Of a stretch of DNA of 64,000 bases, positions 34,901 to 48,450 are shown piece by piece. Within the stretch, counting starts at the first letter, position 1, and each line of letters opens with the position of its first letter. The notes beneath the pieces were generated by a model. The model did not search any database, had not been told where the DNA came from, and was given only the letters and a program-made list of their open reading frames with translations. The stretch is from Gymnogyps californianus (lineage: Eukaryota > Chordata > Aves > Accipitriformes > Cathartidae), in the NCBI RefSeq assembly GCF_018139145.2, contig NC_059487.1, forward strand, positions 6,965,792-7,029,791, read 5' to 3'. The position numbers and the translations under genes are program-made.

Positions 34901-37900
34901 CAAAGCCATGTGAAATTAATCTGTTAGTTAACATTAAAATAGTAAAAGTGGTGCCAACTTCAACTGTATTGGACTATTTAATTGTAATCCTGTGTTTACA
35001 AGGAAGTACAGGTAGCTGTCGCCTAGGCAGTGGCGTAATTTGGGCAGACTGTCTTACTTGGCATTAGAACTACAGTCACCCTGTGAGCAGTGGGACCCTC
35101 CTTACAGCAGTCATGTTGATAGATTGCAGGTATGGTTTCAAGACTGGATTAAGCTGACTGAGAGCTGTGTTGACATCGAAAGAAGTGGCCTCCACAGCCT
35201 GGCTGCATGTTCCTGTCTCCTCTGTGTTGGTGCTGTCAGACATGCTACAAACTGGATCAACTCGCTGATCCAGCTGAGAAGAAAACCAGAAAAAAAAAAA
35301 TCAGTTTTGTTGGTCTGGCTGTCAACAGACTTGTGTGGCTGCAGGAGCTTGTGGCTGAGCTGGGGAGAGGACAGGGTTGCGTCTTTGGTCAGTAGTAAGG
35401 TCTTTGAATTTTTACAATCGTTTGAGGCTAATCAAATCCCGAGATAAATGATGATACAGTTTTGCTATTACCTTTGATAACTGAACTGCCAGGCAACAAT
35501 TTCGGAAAGAAGTCAATTTACAAGGTGTAGTCAGCTTAGTTGTTGAGGATTAATCAGCTTGATGCTTTAGTTTAGGCATTTTTTTCATGTTCCCTCTTTT
35601 ATTTATGCATTTAATATATAAAATTCCAACCCTTACCTGGCTTGGACTTCCAACAGCATGTGCCAAGTCCTGTCCTGCTTTTTCACCTGGTTCCCAAGGG
35701 CGCTTTTGGGTAGGTATTTTTGAAATGTGCATCTTAAGCACATTCCAGAGGAAGTTCAGAGCAAGATGTGAAGTTTATTGCTGCTTTCTTTTAAGACAGC
35801 CAGAGAAGCTGGAGGAAAGTCATGCTTGTGTATTGAATAAGAGTGCTTGCCCCAGTCAGAGGAAGCCCAGGATGATTTCCTCCAGGTGCAGGCTGTGTGT
35901 GACATCCTCAGTGGATAATAGTAACACACTGATTTCATTCCCATTTGGGATCTTGTCAGAAGTGACTTGCCCAAAATCTTAACACTGTGTTAGTAGGACA
36001 GAGATGAGAATCAGGAATCCTTAATTTCTGGGTTTCTGAAGTCATTGGTGCATTGGTTACCTAAAGACCTCACTGAAATGAGCTATAGCAATCCCAATTT
36101 TTTGGTTGCAATTTGTACTATTTGGAAATTGTATTTTAACAGAGCATTAACTCTCCCTTCAAGTGGGGTTGGTAGGATTGACTGACTAGCTATTTTAATT
36201 ACTGAATGTAGGTTACATATATACAAGAAAAACTTCTCTGACAAAAGCATATTATAGCTTGGCTCTTAGTACTAACCAGCTCAACTTTAATTTCACAGCT
36301 TGCTGCCAACAGCTGCCTTACTAAGACATAGTACTCATAATAAATGAAATTTCATGAAAAAAGAAAAATGAAAACTTTGTTCCAGCTGGATTGAAAAGGC
36401 AGTTGGAGCATTTCTATCCTGCATATAAAGCTGCCATCCACATAAACATTTCAAATTACTTTTTTAATAATCAGGATCAGACCTTTTCTTATTATTGAGG
36501 CAAATGCAAGATATTAGCAACACACAATTTCATTCAAAGTCCATTAGTTATTGAATCCTGTCCAAAGTTAAGCATTTGAAGTGTTTTGGGAGAAGCTCAC
36601 CTTTTAGTTTTGGGTTTTTGACAACCTACTTGGATGAAAACCCTGAAATGAGCAGACCACTCTAGTCCTGCTTGGTAGCGCTCAGAGGGATGTTAGTTAC
36701 ATCATTTGCTGTTGGAGCTGTTGCTTGTGTATTGTTTAAAGCCCTGCAGCTGATGAGTGCTTGCCCAGACAACCAACGGGAATCTCAGTTAAATTATCAC
36801 ACAGCCTCTCTGCACATGGAAGAGATTAATTCTCATAGCCACAAACAGAATGAATGCTTTGTACTTAGTACCATAATGTAAGTTCATGCTGAAATACAGT
36901 GCCAGTAACCAACTCCTTTACCAATAAATTCACAGTTCTAATAACCATGTGTTTTTACAGCATCCTGATCCCAAAGGATCAAAGAAACATTGATTTATTT
37001 AGCTTTGGGTCCCATCCCCCGTTGTTCTCACTCGTTCCCCTTGCTCCCAATGAGCTCGAAAGAGCCATATATGAGATGAAACCCAACTGTTGTTGTATAG
37101 TCCACAGCAGGGAGGGACACTTTGCAAAACCACAGAAAAGAACATTTTAGCCAGTAGAAATGACAGGAAGTGTTGTGGGCAGACAGAACACAAACACTAG
37201 AGCCTGCATTGGCCAAGAGTCGGTATGAACCTGTCTAAACTGCCATAAAGTTCTTTATTGACAATAAATGGATTGAAAGTTAAAAATTCAACATCTTAAA
37301 AAATTACACTATGCCTGTGGCATACGACTTTGCTGCTGTATAGAAAAGTTCCTTGAAGACAGCACTGATCTTCCCAAAACCTGGTTGAGGATGCAACTAA
37401 CTATTAGTTCAAGACGGTGAAGTTGAAAAGTGTTGATATGAGTGTCTGATGAAGCAGGTATGCATTACTCAGTAGAGGTGCCAGCAGCAGAAGCGTTTTG
37501 TCCTTTAGTTAGGAAGAGGTGAATAATGCTTACAAGGATCATTACTGCCCTATAGCTGAGCTATTGGTAATGTGATCATGTTCCCAGACCTCTGTAAAGG
37601 CCCCTTGTCCTGTTCCAAGCATGTGCTAAGACATCGTGTAACATCTCTTGTAAGTAGTCCCTGAGGGCTGTTAGGATTTATACCCCAAGGGTTTCCAGAG
37701 TTGTAGGACTGGTTGATGTTCCTCATCAAAAGGCCAACCCAGTACAAGGTTTCTGAAAATTTGAGTCGACAGAACTACGGAAATTACTTTACAAAAAGGT
37801 GTTTTATGGTTCAGACAGTATTTGGTGGCTGTTGTATTGCAGCAGCAGGTAGAGGTGCCAGCTGCGCTCTATGTAGGTGTAACTAAAGCGTTTCTTGCCT

Positions 37901-40900
37901 CAGAATATTTATTTCTCATGACCAGAGAAAAATGTGTGGAAAACCAGCATGGACACAAGATACAAATTGCCATGTCCAGTCTTTATTTTGTTACGAAGTA
38001 ACAAATATTTGGGTTTTGCCTCAGAATTACACAGCTTTGGGAAAGCTCAATAATTCCTAATGGCTGAACATTCTGTTTCTAAGCCTAGAAATCCTGCTTC
38101 TGACTAAAAAAAAAAATTATTTTTAAAAGAAGAACCTGAGGCTGAGTAGCTGCAACTTTCACTGTTTTAAATGTTCTTCAATCCCATCTTAGACCAGTGC
38201 AATGAAATAGTTATTGGTTGTATGCAGGCCTGTGGGTCTATCGGAACTGGCAATTGTTCAGGGAAAAAGAAATTGATACACTGAACAAAAATCCTGTCAG
38301 CAATTGGAGAAAATGCTTTTCTGCAATAATTCTTACTTTAAGATGTTTATGCTGCTGAAGTATATTGTCACCTTGAGCTGCGCTTTGCTTGTTTACTGCT
38401 GCCTAGGGTCTATAAAGTAGAGATTGCAGCCAGTACTTGAAGCAGCATAAATTTTTGTGGCCAGCAGGAGTCAGAAAGTGTTGTGGGGAGAGGGGGAAAG
38501 ATGACATGTTTCTATGTTCAAGAGCATGTTTCTTAGGTTTTTTTGGACAGGGAAGGTCCAAAAACGTGTGCTGCAAAAATGTCATTCCTTTGTGTCTTTG
38601 TAGATGGGAATAGCAGAATTACATACATGTGTCTGTTCCTATATAGAGAATATATGTTGGAAATATTTAAAAATGAGAATGATTGAACACCTAAAACTGT
38701 TCCCAACTCTAATATTTTCTCCTGCATGCAACATATAGTGCAAAACTTTTTTTGACATTTGATCTATACTGTTCGTAGGTCTTTTATATACACAGAGGGA
38801 TTTACTGCTTTGTAATCAAGCTGCTGAAGAAAAACGTTGTCCTTTTATTCACTAGGGATGACTGTAATAAATTAAAATGGATTCCCATTAGCCTTCCCTA
38901 CTTAGTTGAACCACTTAAAATTACTTTGGACTTTGCCCTTGTCTGACCTCCTCACCTTTGCTCAAACATTTCTGCTTCCAGGAGTGCAGCAGTGTTGGTC
39001 CTAGAGTGTTACTTCTGTGACTGAAGTTACAATTCATTGCAGGCTGGAAGCAGAATACCAAGGTGGAGCCTATTTGGAGTTAAAAGAAATGTTTAGTAGT
39101 TTTAAAAGCCTAATGCATGGCCTAACTCACAGGTGATCTCTGACATCATAGATTGCTGTTAGTGTGAAGAGCTGATTTATAGCTTGATTGCATGCATATT
39201 TCTCAGTAAGACTGTGTGCATGCAGATGAAGATAGGTTGTTTTGGTTTTAGGGTTTGGTTTTTTTTTATTGCTCCTGTGAGGTTTCTGTGGCAATAATGG
39301 CTTTACCAGCTTGTGGACAGAACTGTAGAGTTGAAACAACCAAATCTCTGAGGTTTGTCTGAGCACAGAAGTACATTTAAACAAGTATATGTAAAGTTCT
39401 CTCTTTCTCCTGCCTATTTAATGCAACAAGAATTACACTGATATACAAAACAAACTGCAGGTTTAAAACTGCTGTTCTGTCAAATGTACAACTCTTGTTT
39501 TATAACTGATAGTGCCCTAAATGCATACACATTAATCAGTTGTGCTAAAGTAAAAAGAAAGCCACGACAATTATTAGACAGTATATATGCAGTTCAATTT
39601 TGGATTGTCATTTTTAGTTATGATATGAATGGAAGGGCTGGATTTCTTACTAAGTTCCCAAATCTTGTGTCCTTCTGCCTGTTACTTCTCTTTGTATTCA
39701 GGTTCTAAACTCAGGTTTTATACTTCTCATGGGCTTGGAATAGTAATTTGGAGGTGATTTGAGATGGTCTCAGTGCAATGTCATAATCTGGAGAACCTTA
39801 GAGAAGATGCCACACTTGTAACAGTGCAGAGAAATACATGGCATTACTGGATGGGACTCTTCAAAATATTTCAGTGAAGTAAATGTGCATGAGGAATGGA
39901 TAGAGGAATAGTGATAGGATTGAGAAGTTTTTTTAACAATATAAAAATCACTTGTTTAGACACAGAAGTCTGACTAGATTGACTTGTTTCTGTGCCAGGA
40001 AAGCATGCAGGGCAGGCCCAGAATGACCCCATGTTTGTGGCATACAAGGTGGTTCAAACGTCTGACTTTGGAGGCATTGCTAGTGGAAAATCCCCCTGGC
40101 TAACCTTAGGCGTGCACACCCTTATAGGTGGCATGCTTATTAGTGCTTAAAAATTAATGCCTTATTTTATATACAATGAAACCGGATAGAGCTCCAACTA
40201 TGTCTCAGCACACCCATATTGGAGACAAGTAAATGCACTAGGGAGAGAGCTAACTGCACCCTTTGGAAGCACAGCACGCTTGTGGGAAGGTAGCAACTGA
40301 AAAACAAGCTCAAATGGCATTCAGCAAAGGTATCTTGCAGTAGCCTACTTTTATAGGAATTAATAGCTAATGCCAGTCCATATGATTCAGGAAAAGTTCC
40401 AAAACTGTCCTATAAATCCCTGCTATTCCAATTTTGAAATATTTTTGTTAAGCAAGGGCTAACTTGTCAGAACAGAAAAAGAAGCCACAGAATTCTTGGC
40501 TGGCCATAGTGAAGATCTTGCATCTTAAATATTTTCAGCTATCTGTGATTATTCCACATAGGTAAAAATAACTGATAGTCTGCACAAATTTGAATAAATG
40601 TAAGGAAACCACAAGCTGACTGCAAGTGTTGCTTGAAGAAAAACGTATCCTGTACGTCATTGATCAAAGTGATCAAAACGTAACTGAGGCCAGTTTGGTA
40701 TCACTACTGTTTTCTGGTCAAGAGGATGCTGGGACTAGCGTAACTCGTGAGGGTCATACTATGGGTTTCAGGTGCATTGTACGGCATAGGGAATATCTGC
40801 CCAAGAAATCTGAAAAACTACTGAAGTTTCTGAGACTATTTTTGGAATCTCTGCTCGTGTATCTTGGACCATTGCGGTGCCAAGGGCAATATTGTGAGCA

Positions 40901-43900
40901 GTTGAGAAAAGGAAACGTTCCTTAGTTTTGCAATTGCTGGTGCACACTTGCATCCTGGGAGGAGAGCAGACCAAGCAGAGTGTTTGCCCAGTGAGGCTTG
41001 TCTCAGTTCCAAAGCAAACTCTGGGCTTTTTGCATATGAAAGTATGCAAGAATTCATAATCTGACCCTCTGTATTATTTGTGTGTATACATAACCTGCAA
41101 TTCATTGAAGAAATCGTTGCTGCAGCTCTCTGCCTCTGCACTGTCTGGGAGCAATGCAGAGATGAGAATGGTCTTAGCAATTGCAAGAGGTTTCATACAA
41201 AACCACCAGCTTGAAAGAGCTTATCGCTGGTGAGGGAATGATCTCTGGCATTTCATAAATCATCAGCAGCGCTAACATGCTGTTTGGAGATTTGTATCAT
41301 TAGCAAATTAATGATGTTCAGGAACACTCCCGTAGCAATGTTGGATGAGATGCTGTGCAACGCCTTTCTGCCAAATAAACTGCAGAGAGGGGCCTGGGGG
41401 ATGGGAGGTGGAGAGGAGAAGCCAGGCTCAGCTTTCATATTACCTCAGTGTTGTCCTTGATAGCAGTCTTTAAAAATACTTAAAGAAAATGACAGTGAAA
41501 AGCTTCTTAGCAGCTTGACTGATGCCATTGGCAGAATATGAGGAAGGAGTGATTTCTGGTTCTGACATTTTTAGTTTCCGTCCTCACAGGAAGCATCCAC
41601 AGAAGTTTGCTCAGTTGCCTTCCAAGTCTGTAATATCTCTGCCATCCTCCAGCCCTGGAGTGCAAACGGTCATCAAGCTGCCCTAACGTAGGGAAGAGTA
41701 GAGATGGTAGGAGGTGCAGTATTTTTATAGGCCACAGGAAAACCCGATTTTGGAGTGAGAGCTAAACCTGAAGTTCTGCCTACCTGAGTACTCCTATTGA
41801 AAACCATAGAGCTTTTCTTGGTATAAACCCAAAGTTTTGGTGTAACTGAGGGTAATTTTGCCAGCCTTTCTAGAATTTCATTTATACACTCAGTTATTCA
41901 TAGATTCATGCGGTATTCATGTAGCGCTGTTTTTCCCTTGAATTTACCAAGCTTCAATTTTGAATTCTAAAACCAATTAGCAGTATTTCCCATGCACTGC
42001 ACTCTTGAATGCATACTTGGATTTAAGTTTCCATACAGCTAAGGATAATGTTTACACCACTGCTTCACTGATGTTATCTCCTCTTCCCTTTAAAAAAATA
42101 AACATATACCACAAAAAAAAGCGTTGGACTATTAAATCATGCCAGTTTTCAGTTGCTGGGTGTTGCCTGTGAGTTCAGTGCAAAAGACCAACAGAACCAT
42201 TCTGTATCTAGATGTTTGATAAACTGACTTGTATGTAGCCTTTATTTGGCTTTTTTCTTTGACTACACTCTTGTATTAACCAAAATTGAATGCTTCCACT
42301 AAGAAGCAATGCAACTAACTTCAGCAACCTGGAGTCAGGACAGTGTATTTCAGGTGTTGCCATACATTACATTAGTCCAGGGACCACCACTACTCATTTT
42401 GTGTTCTGGTATAAGTCAGATAACTACAGTTAATGACTAAGCCCACAGTATAAATCTGCTATGTTCAAGACAGCTGTTAGATTAGTTCTCTCAATTCTTC
42501 TGCTGCGCCAGTGGATGCCAGCAAGTTCCAAATTTAAATGCTTTTTAATGCTTTGTACAGTACTGGATGCATTTTATAGAGCTGAGTAGGAGATATGCTA
42601 TATTGTGCTTAAACTACTCTTTAAAATATCCATGATTCAGCTGCTTGTATGGAAAAATGTATTCTTAGCTTTGAGAAAAATCTTAACTCTTATAGCTCTC
42701 AGTGTCAGGCTATTGCTTTTAAAACTTGGATTTTTGCTTAAGGTGTGTGTACGTGCTTTTAAAAGTATTTGCCCCACATACTTACTGGCAAAGTGGTATG
42801 TGACAGGACAAGGAAAAAGTTGCCTTTTTCAATTAGGTGTTTTTAAGCTTTTCCCCAACAAGCCAGAAACTTGAGTTCTTGTGGACAGTCCTGTGATAGA
42901 GGGAAATAGATGGAGTGTAATTCTAGCAGAAACTTGTTTTGTTTGTTTATAAATTGTACTGAAAGTTTTTGTGGTTTGTTTTTTTTGATTCAGTGCACAG
43001 AAAGGAACAGATTGCGTTTTTCAGTAGTACTCTACAACATTTCAAAAGGCTTTTCTCAGGCCCATGTCCCAGGAGGTTTTTTTACTTTTATGTCACACAT
43101 TCTTCTGGTTTTGTGTTATTTTCTCACTGATTTTTGTGTCTCAGCTTCCCCTCTGCTGACACATGCACACTAAGGACATAGTTCCTAGACCAGTTTTAGA
43201 GAGAGAGGTTCTGGTACAGGCTGTCCTCTCTTGTGAAAGCTTGCAGTTTAGGATCTTTGTTGCACCCATTTACTCTGCAGAATCTGTTGCTGAAAGTGCA
43301 CCCTGTTAATCTTCAGGAACTATGTTGGAAGTGAAAGATGCAGGATTTTAAGATGTTAGATGAGCCCCAATGCTGGTTTGTGAAGAGAAGCTAAACTAAG
43401 CGAAGCTGGTTCCCTTAATTGTGGCATTTCAATTCCATGCTTAAATTTGCAGCTGAACTGAATGAATTCAGTTGCTGGGCCTCCTAAAGAATCAAAATCC
43501 CACAAACAGGCGCACAGGCAGTCTTTGTGATGACAGCCTGTAAAACCAGCAGCTGTCCAAGGGTTAGCAGATTGGTTACGCTTCATGTGAACCATGGCGG
43601 GACATGTGCTAACAGAAGATGCACGACATACCTAGCACCTATTGCTCGAGGGTTAGAAACAGACCAACTGGAGTAGAATGACTGGGATAGAAGAGTAACA
43701 CGGCCAAATGTGAATTAAAGCGAGGATTTAGGTGTGCAAAAGTTGGGTGTAGGAAGGAAGAGAGATGTTATGTGGTCTAGGAGAAAATAAGAATGTGAGA
43801 GTTATGCTTCTGTTCTGTACTGACAACTGCAGGCAGTGTCTGCTCTCTGCATTGGCAGCAGAGCAGAGAAAGGTTGTGAAGTAATACGGAAAAGTCAGAA

Positions 43901-44060
43901 ATATGCTGGTTTCATGGCATTTTTAGTAGGTGTAGGGTTGCTTTTCTGTCTTTGGCGTTTGTGTAGTTTTCTCCCTCACACCCTTGTGCTGACTTACCTG
44001 AGTGCAGCACATTATCTTCATGGTTTTGAGCTCAGCATGCTCAGAAGTGGAAAAATGCAG
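31976..44060 (+). other. EYA2: EYA2 intron 1, middle portion
   Basis: No exon is recognisable. Sequence is AT-rich and mostly non-repetitive, apart from a MIR-like fragment at 35934-36035. Chance open frames up to about 140 codons (for example 32774-33196 on the plus strand) lack domain features and flanking splice logic. Confidence 0.55.
35934..36035 (+). repeat. Ancient MIR/L3-like fragment
   Basis: The order of landmarks follows the MIR/CORE-SINE 3' half, which is shared with L2/L3 LINE tails: 'cattcccattt', then 'agtgacttgccca', 'gtgttagtaggacagagatgagaatcaggaatcc'. The last part corresponds to the family's 'ctagtaagtggcagagc-gggattcgaaccc' portion. It is heavily diverged, as expected for an insertion predating bird radiation. 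Confidence 0.5.
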
Positions 44061-44209
44061 TAATCCCTACTTTACAGAGAAGGGAAGTAGAGGCAAGCAG
44101 ATTAAATATGAGTTGGCTTTGTAACATACTCTGGTAACAGGAAACCTGTGGCTGACACAGAACTGAATCCAAGTCTCCCTAATGAGAGCCCTAGCCACTG
44201 GACTATGGC
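44061..44209 (+). repeat. Ancient MIR/L3-like fragment
   Basis: The segment reads 'ccctactttacagagaaggg', a degenerate gaggcaa...gattaa block, 'ctgtggctgacacagaactgaatccaagtctcc', then 'gagccctagccactggactat'. This reproduces the order of the MIR/CR1-L3 tail: tttacagatgaggaaactgagg, ggcagagc-gggattcgaaccca, ccactatgctat. It is one of the clearest ancient repeats in the window. Confidence 0.6.
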
Positions 44210-44547
44210 ATCAAGTTTGCCATTTCTGACAATTCCACTTGAGAAAAAAGTAAATTTTTTTCCTAATTGCAGTTTTATTGGTGTTAGTAGTTCAGGGAAA
44301 TTCATGTAGTACTGTAATTTATCTGAGCCCTTTACTCCAATTTTTATTTAACTCCTGTATATGCACTAGTAAAAAAAACCCTGAAATCAGGCACACTCTC
44401 CTTTTTCCTTGTTTTTCACTTAGAGTTACCAGGACTACTTTTTTGGGAAGAGGGAAAAGAGGTGGGCTGTTGTATTTCCTTTGGAAGCCAAGCACCGCAT
44501 TCAGATATTTTATATTTTGCACAGTTGAGGGTTTTTTTTGTGGTGGT

Positions 44548-44578
44548 TTTCTTTTTTTTTTTTCTTTTTTTTTTTTTT
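44548..44578. repeat. Poly-T tract with single C interruptions
   Basis: Two long T runs separated by a single C, after a shorter TTTTTTTT run, make a T-rich simple repeat. It could be the reversed A-tail of a retroposed sequence, but no element body is recognisable beside it. Confidence 0.6.
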
Positions 44579-47329
44579 GGTAGCTCATTGCTGCAAATGG
44601 TGGGAGTCAGCAAGAGCATCTTTGCATGCTGCTTATGAGTGAATTGGTCATATCTGTGCCATGCTGTAGTAGCCGGAGGGAGGAAATTATTTTGATTCTT
44701 TTGTCTCTTGTAGAAGTTATTCCATAAAAGTGTCAGAGATAAACTGTGCTGAAGGTGATGAGTTGAAGTTAATCCAATGTCAGGAAACGCATCAGCTGTT
44801 GAACCAGGCTGTCAGGCTGCTCTTTTGGGCTGTGAAAGGGTGAGGGCCTTTGAAGTCCCATGCATGCAGAGAAATTTGCCTTTAAGCTAGGGATATTGCA
44901 GATCAAATCTGAGTTTTAAGTCTAAGGCAGTCACCTTCTCAATGGCACATGTAAGCTTGTTCTCAAATATCCAAGAAGCTAAAGTTGGCTTTACTTGCAG
45001 CTGGATTTCATAATCTGTACAGATGATAAAACTCTTTTCTTAGATTATTTGAATGAACTCTAGGTAGCTGCCATTTTCTGTACCTGCAAGAAATTTTCTT
45101 GATCTGCCTTGCAGTCCTGTAAATGAAGCAGTCATCTCTGTTGCTGTTTTGAATCCCAGCACTCTTGTGTTTACAGCAGTCCCCTAATCTGGCATTGTGT
45201 TTGAGTGGTCACTGTTGACAGGCAGCCTCAGAGGTGATGAGCTGTATTGCAGAGTAGCTTCTTGAGAGTTGGACTGGTGATCCCAAGGGTAAGTGGTATA
45301 TAACATGATAGGAGGAAACTGCTTTTTAGTGAAACAAAGTGGGCTTTAAGATGCTAGTTTTGTCATTGAAGCTGTAAACATCTTCCAGTAAAAGATACCA
45401 TGGTTTGTGGTCATTTAACGTTGTCCTCTGTTTTCAGATTTGACAGTTTTGTTTGAAGAATTTGAAGCCATCAGGGAAAAAGTTAGGTAATCAGATCCTC
45501 TTTTTTTCAGTTTGTTTAATTTTTGGGGGTGGGGGGAAAAAAAGCCAAGTTTTCACCTTTAAACCAATTTTTGCTTTTCATCTATGCCTAAGTAAGTTGC
45601 AACAGGAGGCTGTAACTTTTATATGCCTCCACACACAAACACCATGTTGGATATCCCATTAGGAGTGCTTGTCGGTACTATTTATGAAAGTGCATGGTTA
45701 CTACTGAGGATCAGATAAATCGCTTGAAATCTGCTTTGAATGTTCTTACGTGTTTTAGTGCTAACCAGATTGGCAAAAAGCTGTTATGGCACCACACATG
45801 CTTCTGACTTTTATCTGCCTGGTGAAGGTGGTCCCTTGTTTGAGAGCTGGTGCTTATAGAGTTTTAAGATTTGGGATGGAATATGGAATTTTTCGGCTAG
45901 GTAACGAGTTTAAAAAAAAAAATTAGTAGCAATTGAAAAATGCTGCTATTATATGGCTGTCTAGTTGTCTGTGTGAAATAAGCTAGTGGCATCTGTCCAG
46001 TTGCAGGCAGATGTCCACATCACAAATCATCAGACCCTTATGTAGAGCAGAGAAAATCAGCCCACGCTCTTTCAGTTCAAGCCGAGAGAGAGGGATACAG
46101 TGAGGAAAACTTGCATTTCTCTTCTCTGTTCCATCTGCATTTAAAAAAGAAAAATGGGCATTCGCATCTCTTTCCAGAGCGCTGCTTCAGCATCATTGAG
46201 TAGGAGCAAATTCCCTCTCGGGAAAGCATAACTGAAAAGTACTGGAAAGAGAAATTTGTTGAGACAGTTGTGTTCTTGTATGGATCAAGTATTTTGCTTT
46301 GAATAATCTAGTGGAATTTGCAGTTGTGCACAGAGATTCTCCTGGCTATTAGGTAGCTAGCTGGTGGTTTTTGTAGACTCAGTTTCGTATGATGTACATA
46401 TGAAAGGCACTGTTATGTTACACTTTGGTCCCTGCTACTGCCCTTAATTTTGACATGCCATTGTAAAACTCTTTAGTTTTCATATATAAGTAGGTGCTAG
46501 ATTAAGTGGTTAGCTAATCGACATCTTTGTTCCAGTAACAAAACCATGGTCTCTTTCAGCACTTTTCCATTTACTGCTCTGTATGCTGTTTATGGCAGCA
46601 ATGGCAAACCTTTTCAGTATGTCTGCCAAATTTATTTTAAAGATCATGGTGTTTGGTGCCAACCCTAATCTCTCTTGGTGCCAAACTTGGCTCTAGCAGC
46701 GGTAGCTCTACATTGTTAGTCTTGTGCAACAGTTGCATTACATCATGGTGAAAGGAGGAAAAGGGATTTTAAAAATTCCAGTTATTCAAATGCAATAGTC
46801 ACAGGGGGGAAAAACAAGATGGAAAACAAAACTCCTGCCGTTCAAATGTCAGTGTCCCTCTGTACTTTGGTAAGTCATTTGAGGCCTGTTTAATATCATA
46901 ACATGGCACTTTCAGGAAGTGTTTTTCTTTATTGGATCAGACTTTGCAAAGGAAAACAAGGACGTTTGTGTGAATGGTATTGGGTTGGTGCATTTGTCAT
47001 TTGGTATTTTCACTTCCATGCTGCTCTGCGGTATATCAGTGACTGGATGGCAGGATCTCTGCAAAGGCGCTCCATAACTCTTCCTTATTTGATAATATCC
47101 TCTGGTCATCCCTGTAAAAATCCCTTCCCTCTGTCTTGAAAATAAACCTGATGCCAACAGCTTTGGGATCTTGGGCCCAGCTTAGCTTTCACCTGGGCTT
47201 AAAGAAAAAGCTTTAGCCTATTGTCACACCAAAACTCTTGGGAAATCAGACCTCAGCCCACCTGAACCCACAAAGTGAATCAAGCTGTCCCATATGTTAT
47301 TTCTATGTTGTTATTTTAGCCTGACTTTC

Positions 47330-47660
47330 AAATATCCACAGAAACGAATTATTAATGGAATAAATATCAAGCAAAACACCATGTGAACATTTGCTCTGAA
47401 TAAACTCCTTCTCCCCTTGGCTGTTTCCACACTATTAATTGGCATGAGTGATAAATCAAAGTGCAGTTATTGCTCAAGCATTGCTTTTGATTAGTTGTCT
47501 TTTTTTTCCTCCTAACATCCCCAAGATATGCAGCAATTACATTGTGTTACTTTGCTCACTACTGTACTGAGCTCTTTAAAATGAGAAGCCTGCTCCACTT
47601 AACTTTTATCTATCAACTACCATCAGCAGCCTGTCTCCTGATTCAGACTATCCCTTTTGA
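47330..47660. promoter_or_regulatory. Candidate conserved non-coding element in intron 1
   Basis: This AT-rich, non-repetitive stretch has clustered homeodomain-type cores (ATTATTAATGG, CTATTAATTGG, TTGATTAG), a GTGATAAATCA block near 47448 and AGCAATTACAT near 47530. The even base composition with dense short developmental motifs is what vertebrate enhancers often look like. The claim rests on appearance only and conservation is untested. Confidence 0.2.
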
Positions 47661-48149
47661 ACCTTCCAGTTAGAGATACAGGAACAAAAAAAATTTACAA
47701 TTTGTTATTCCTACTGATGAAGTAATCAACTTTACAGAAATAATATTTACTGGCAGAGTAACTCCTACACATTTCACACAGATTCTTGAAGACCTTAACC
47801 TAAACAATAACTTTTTCTTGTGTTTTTAATAGCATAGGAGGAGCTCAGTGCTGTAAAAATGCATATCTGGTATGCATATATAGTTGCCAGTAATGACAGC
47901 ACAAACCTTTCTGCATTTGTGTGGGCAGATGAAAACCTAGCACTTGCACGTGGAGGTACGGAGTTCCAGTAACCAAGAATTACTAGTGTGCAGAACTGCT
48001 TGCTCTGAAGTTAAATAAACCTTTAACAGCCCTGTAATAGGGAATGGGCAAAGGAGATGTGTTGTGTATGGCCAATGAGTTAGTATCAGAGCTGAGAATG
48101 AAAACCTTTGACTTCCTGGCTGTAACCTCTAGAAAACATTTCCTTCTTC

Positions 48150-48450
48150 AGATAAATTACTTGAGATCAATGATCATTATTAATAATGACATTTGATTTT
48201 TATTTTATTAAGAGTCAAAAGAGGGGGAAAAAGATGGCTTTAATTACATCAGTGAACAAGAGGAGGGAAGGATAACTTCTTGAAATTTAGCTGAATGATA
48301 GCCTCTGTTCCAAGGCCACCCTCTGCTGTTTCCAAACAAAGAGAAAGGATTGTGACTAAGTGAATGTTAGAAGTTTATAAATTTGATTTATTTAACCACA
48401 ATATGTACTAAATCCAGATTGGTAACCTGATTTACTTCAAATCAAACAGG
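48150..48450. promoter_or_regulatory. Candidate conserved non-coding element in intron 1
   Basis: The stretch contains TCAATGATCATTATTAATAA, CTTTAATTACATCAG, AAACAAAG (a SOX/TCF-like core) and a run of T/A-rich homeodomain cores in unique sequence. It is a plausible enhancer of a developmental gene, supported only by motif density. Confidence 0.2.

Noticed and set aside
41890..41925. A possible CR1 3' terminus (ATTCATAGATTCATG)
   Set aside because: Recent CR1 copies end in tandem copies of a short ATTCTATG-like unit preceded by a conserved tail. Neither is present here.
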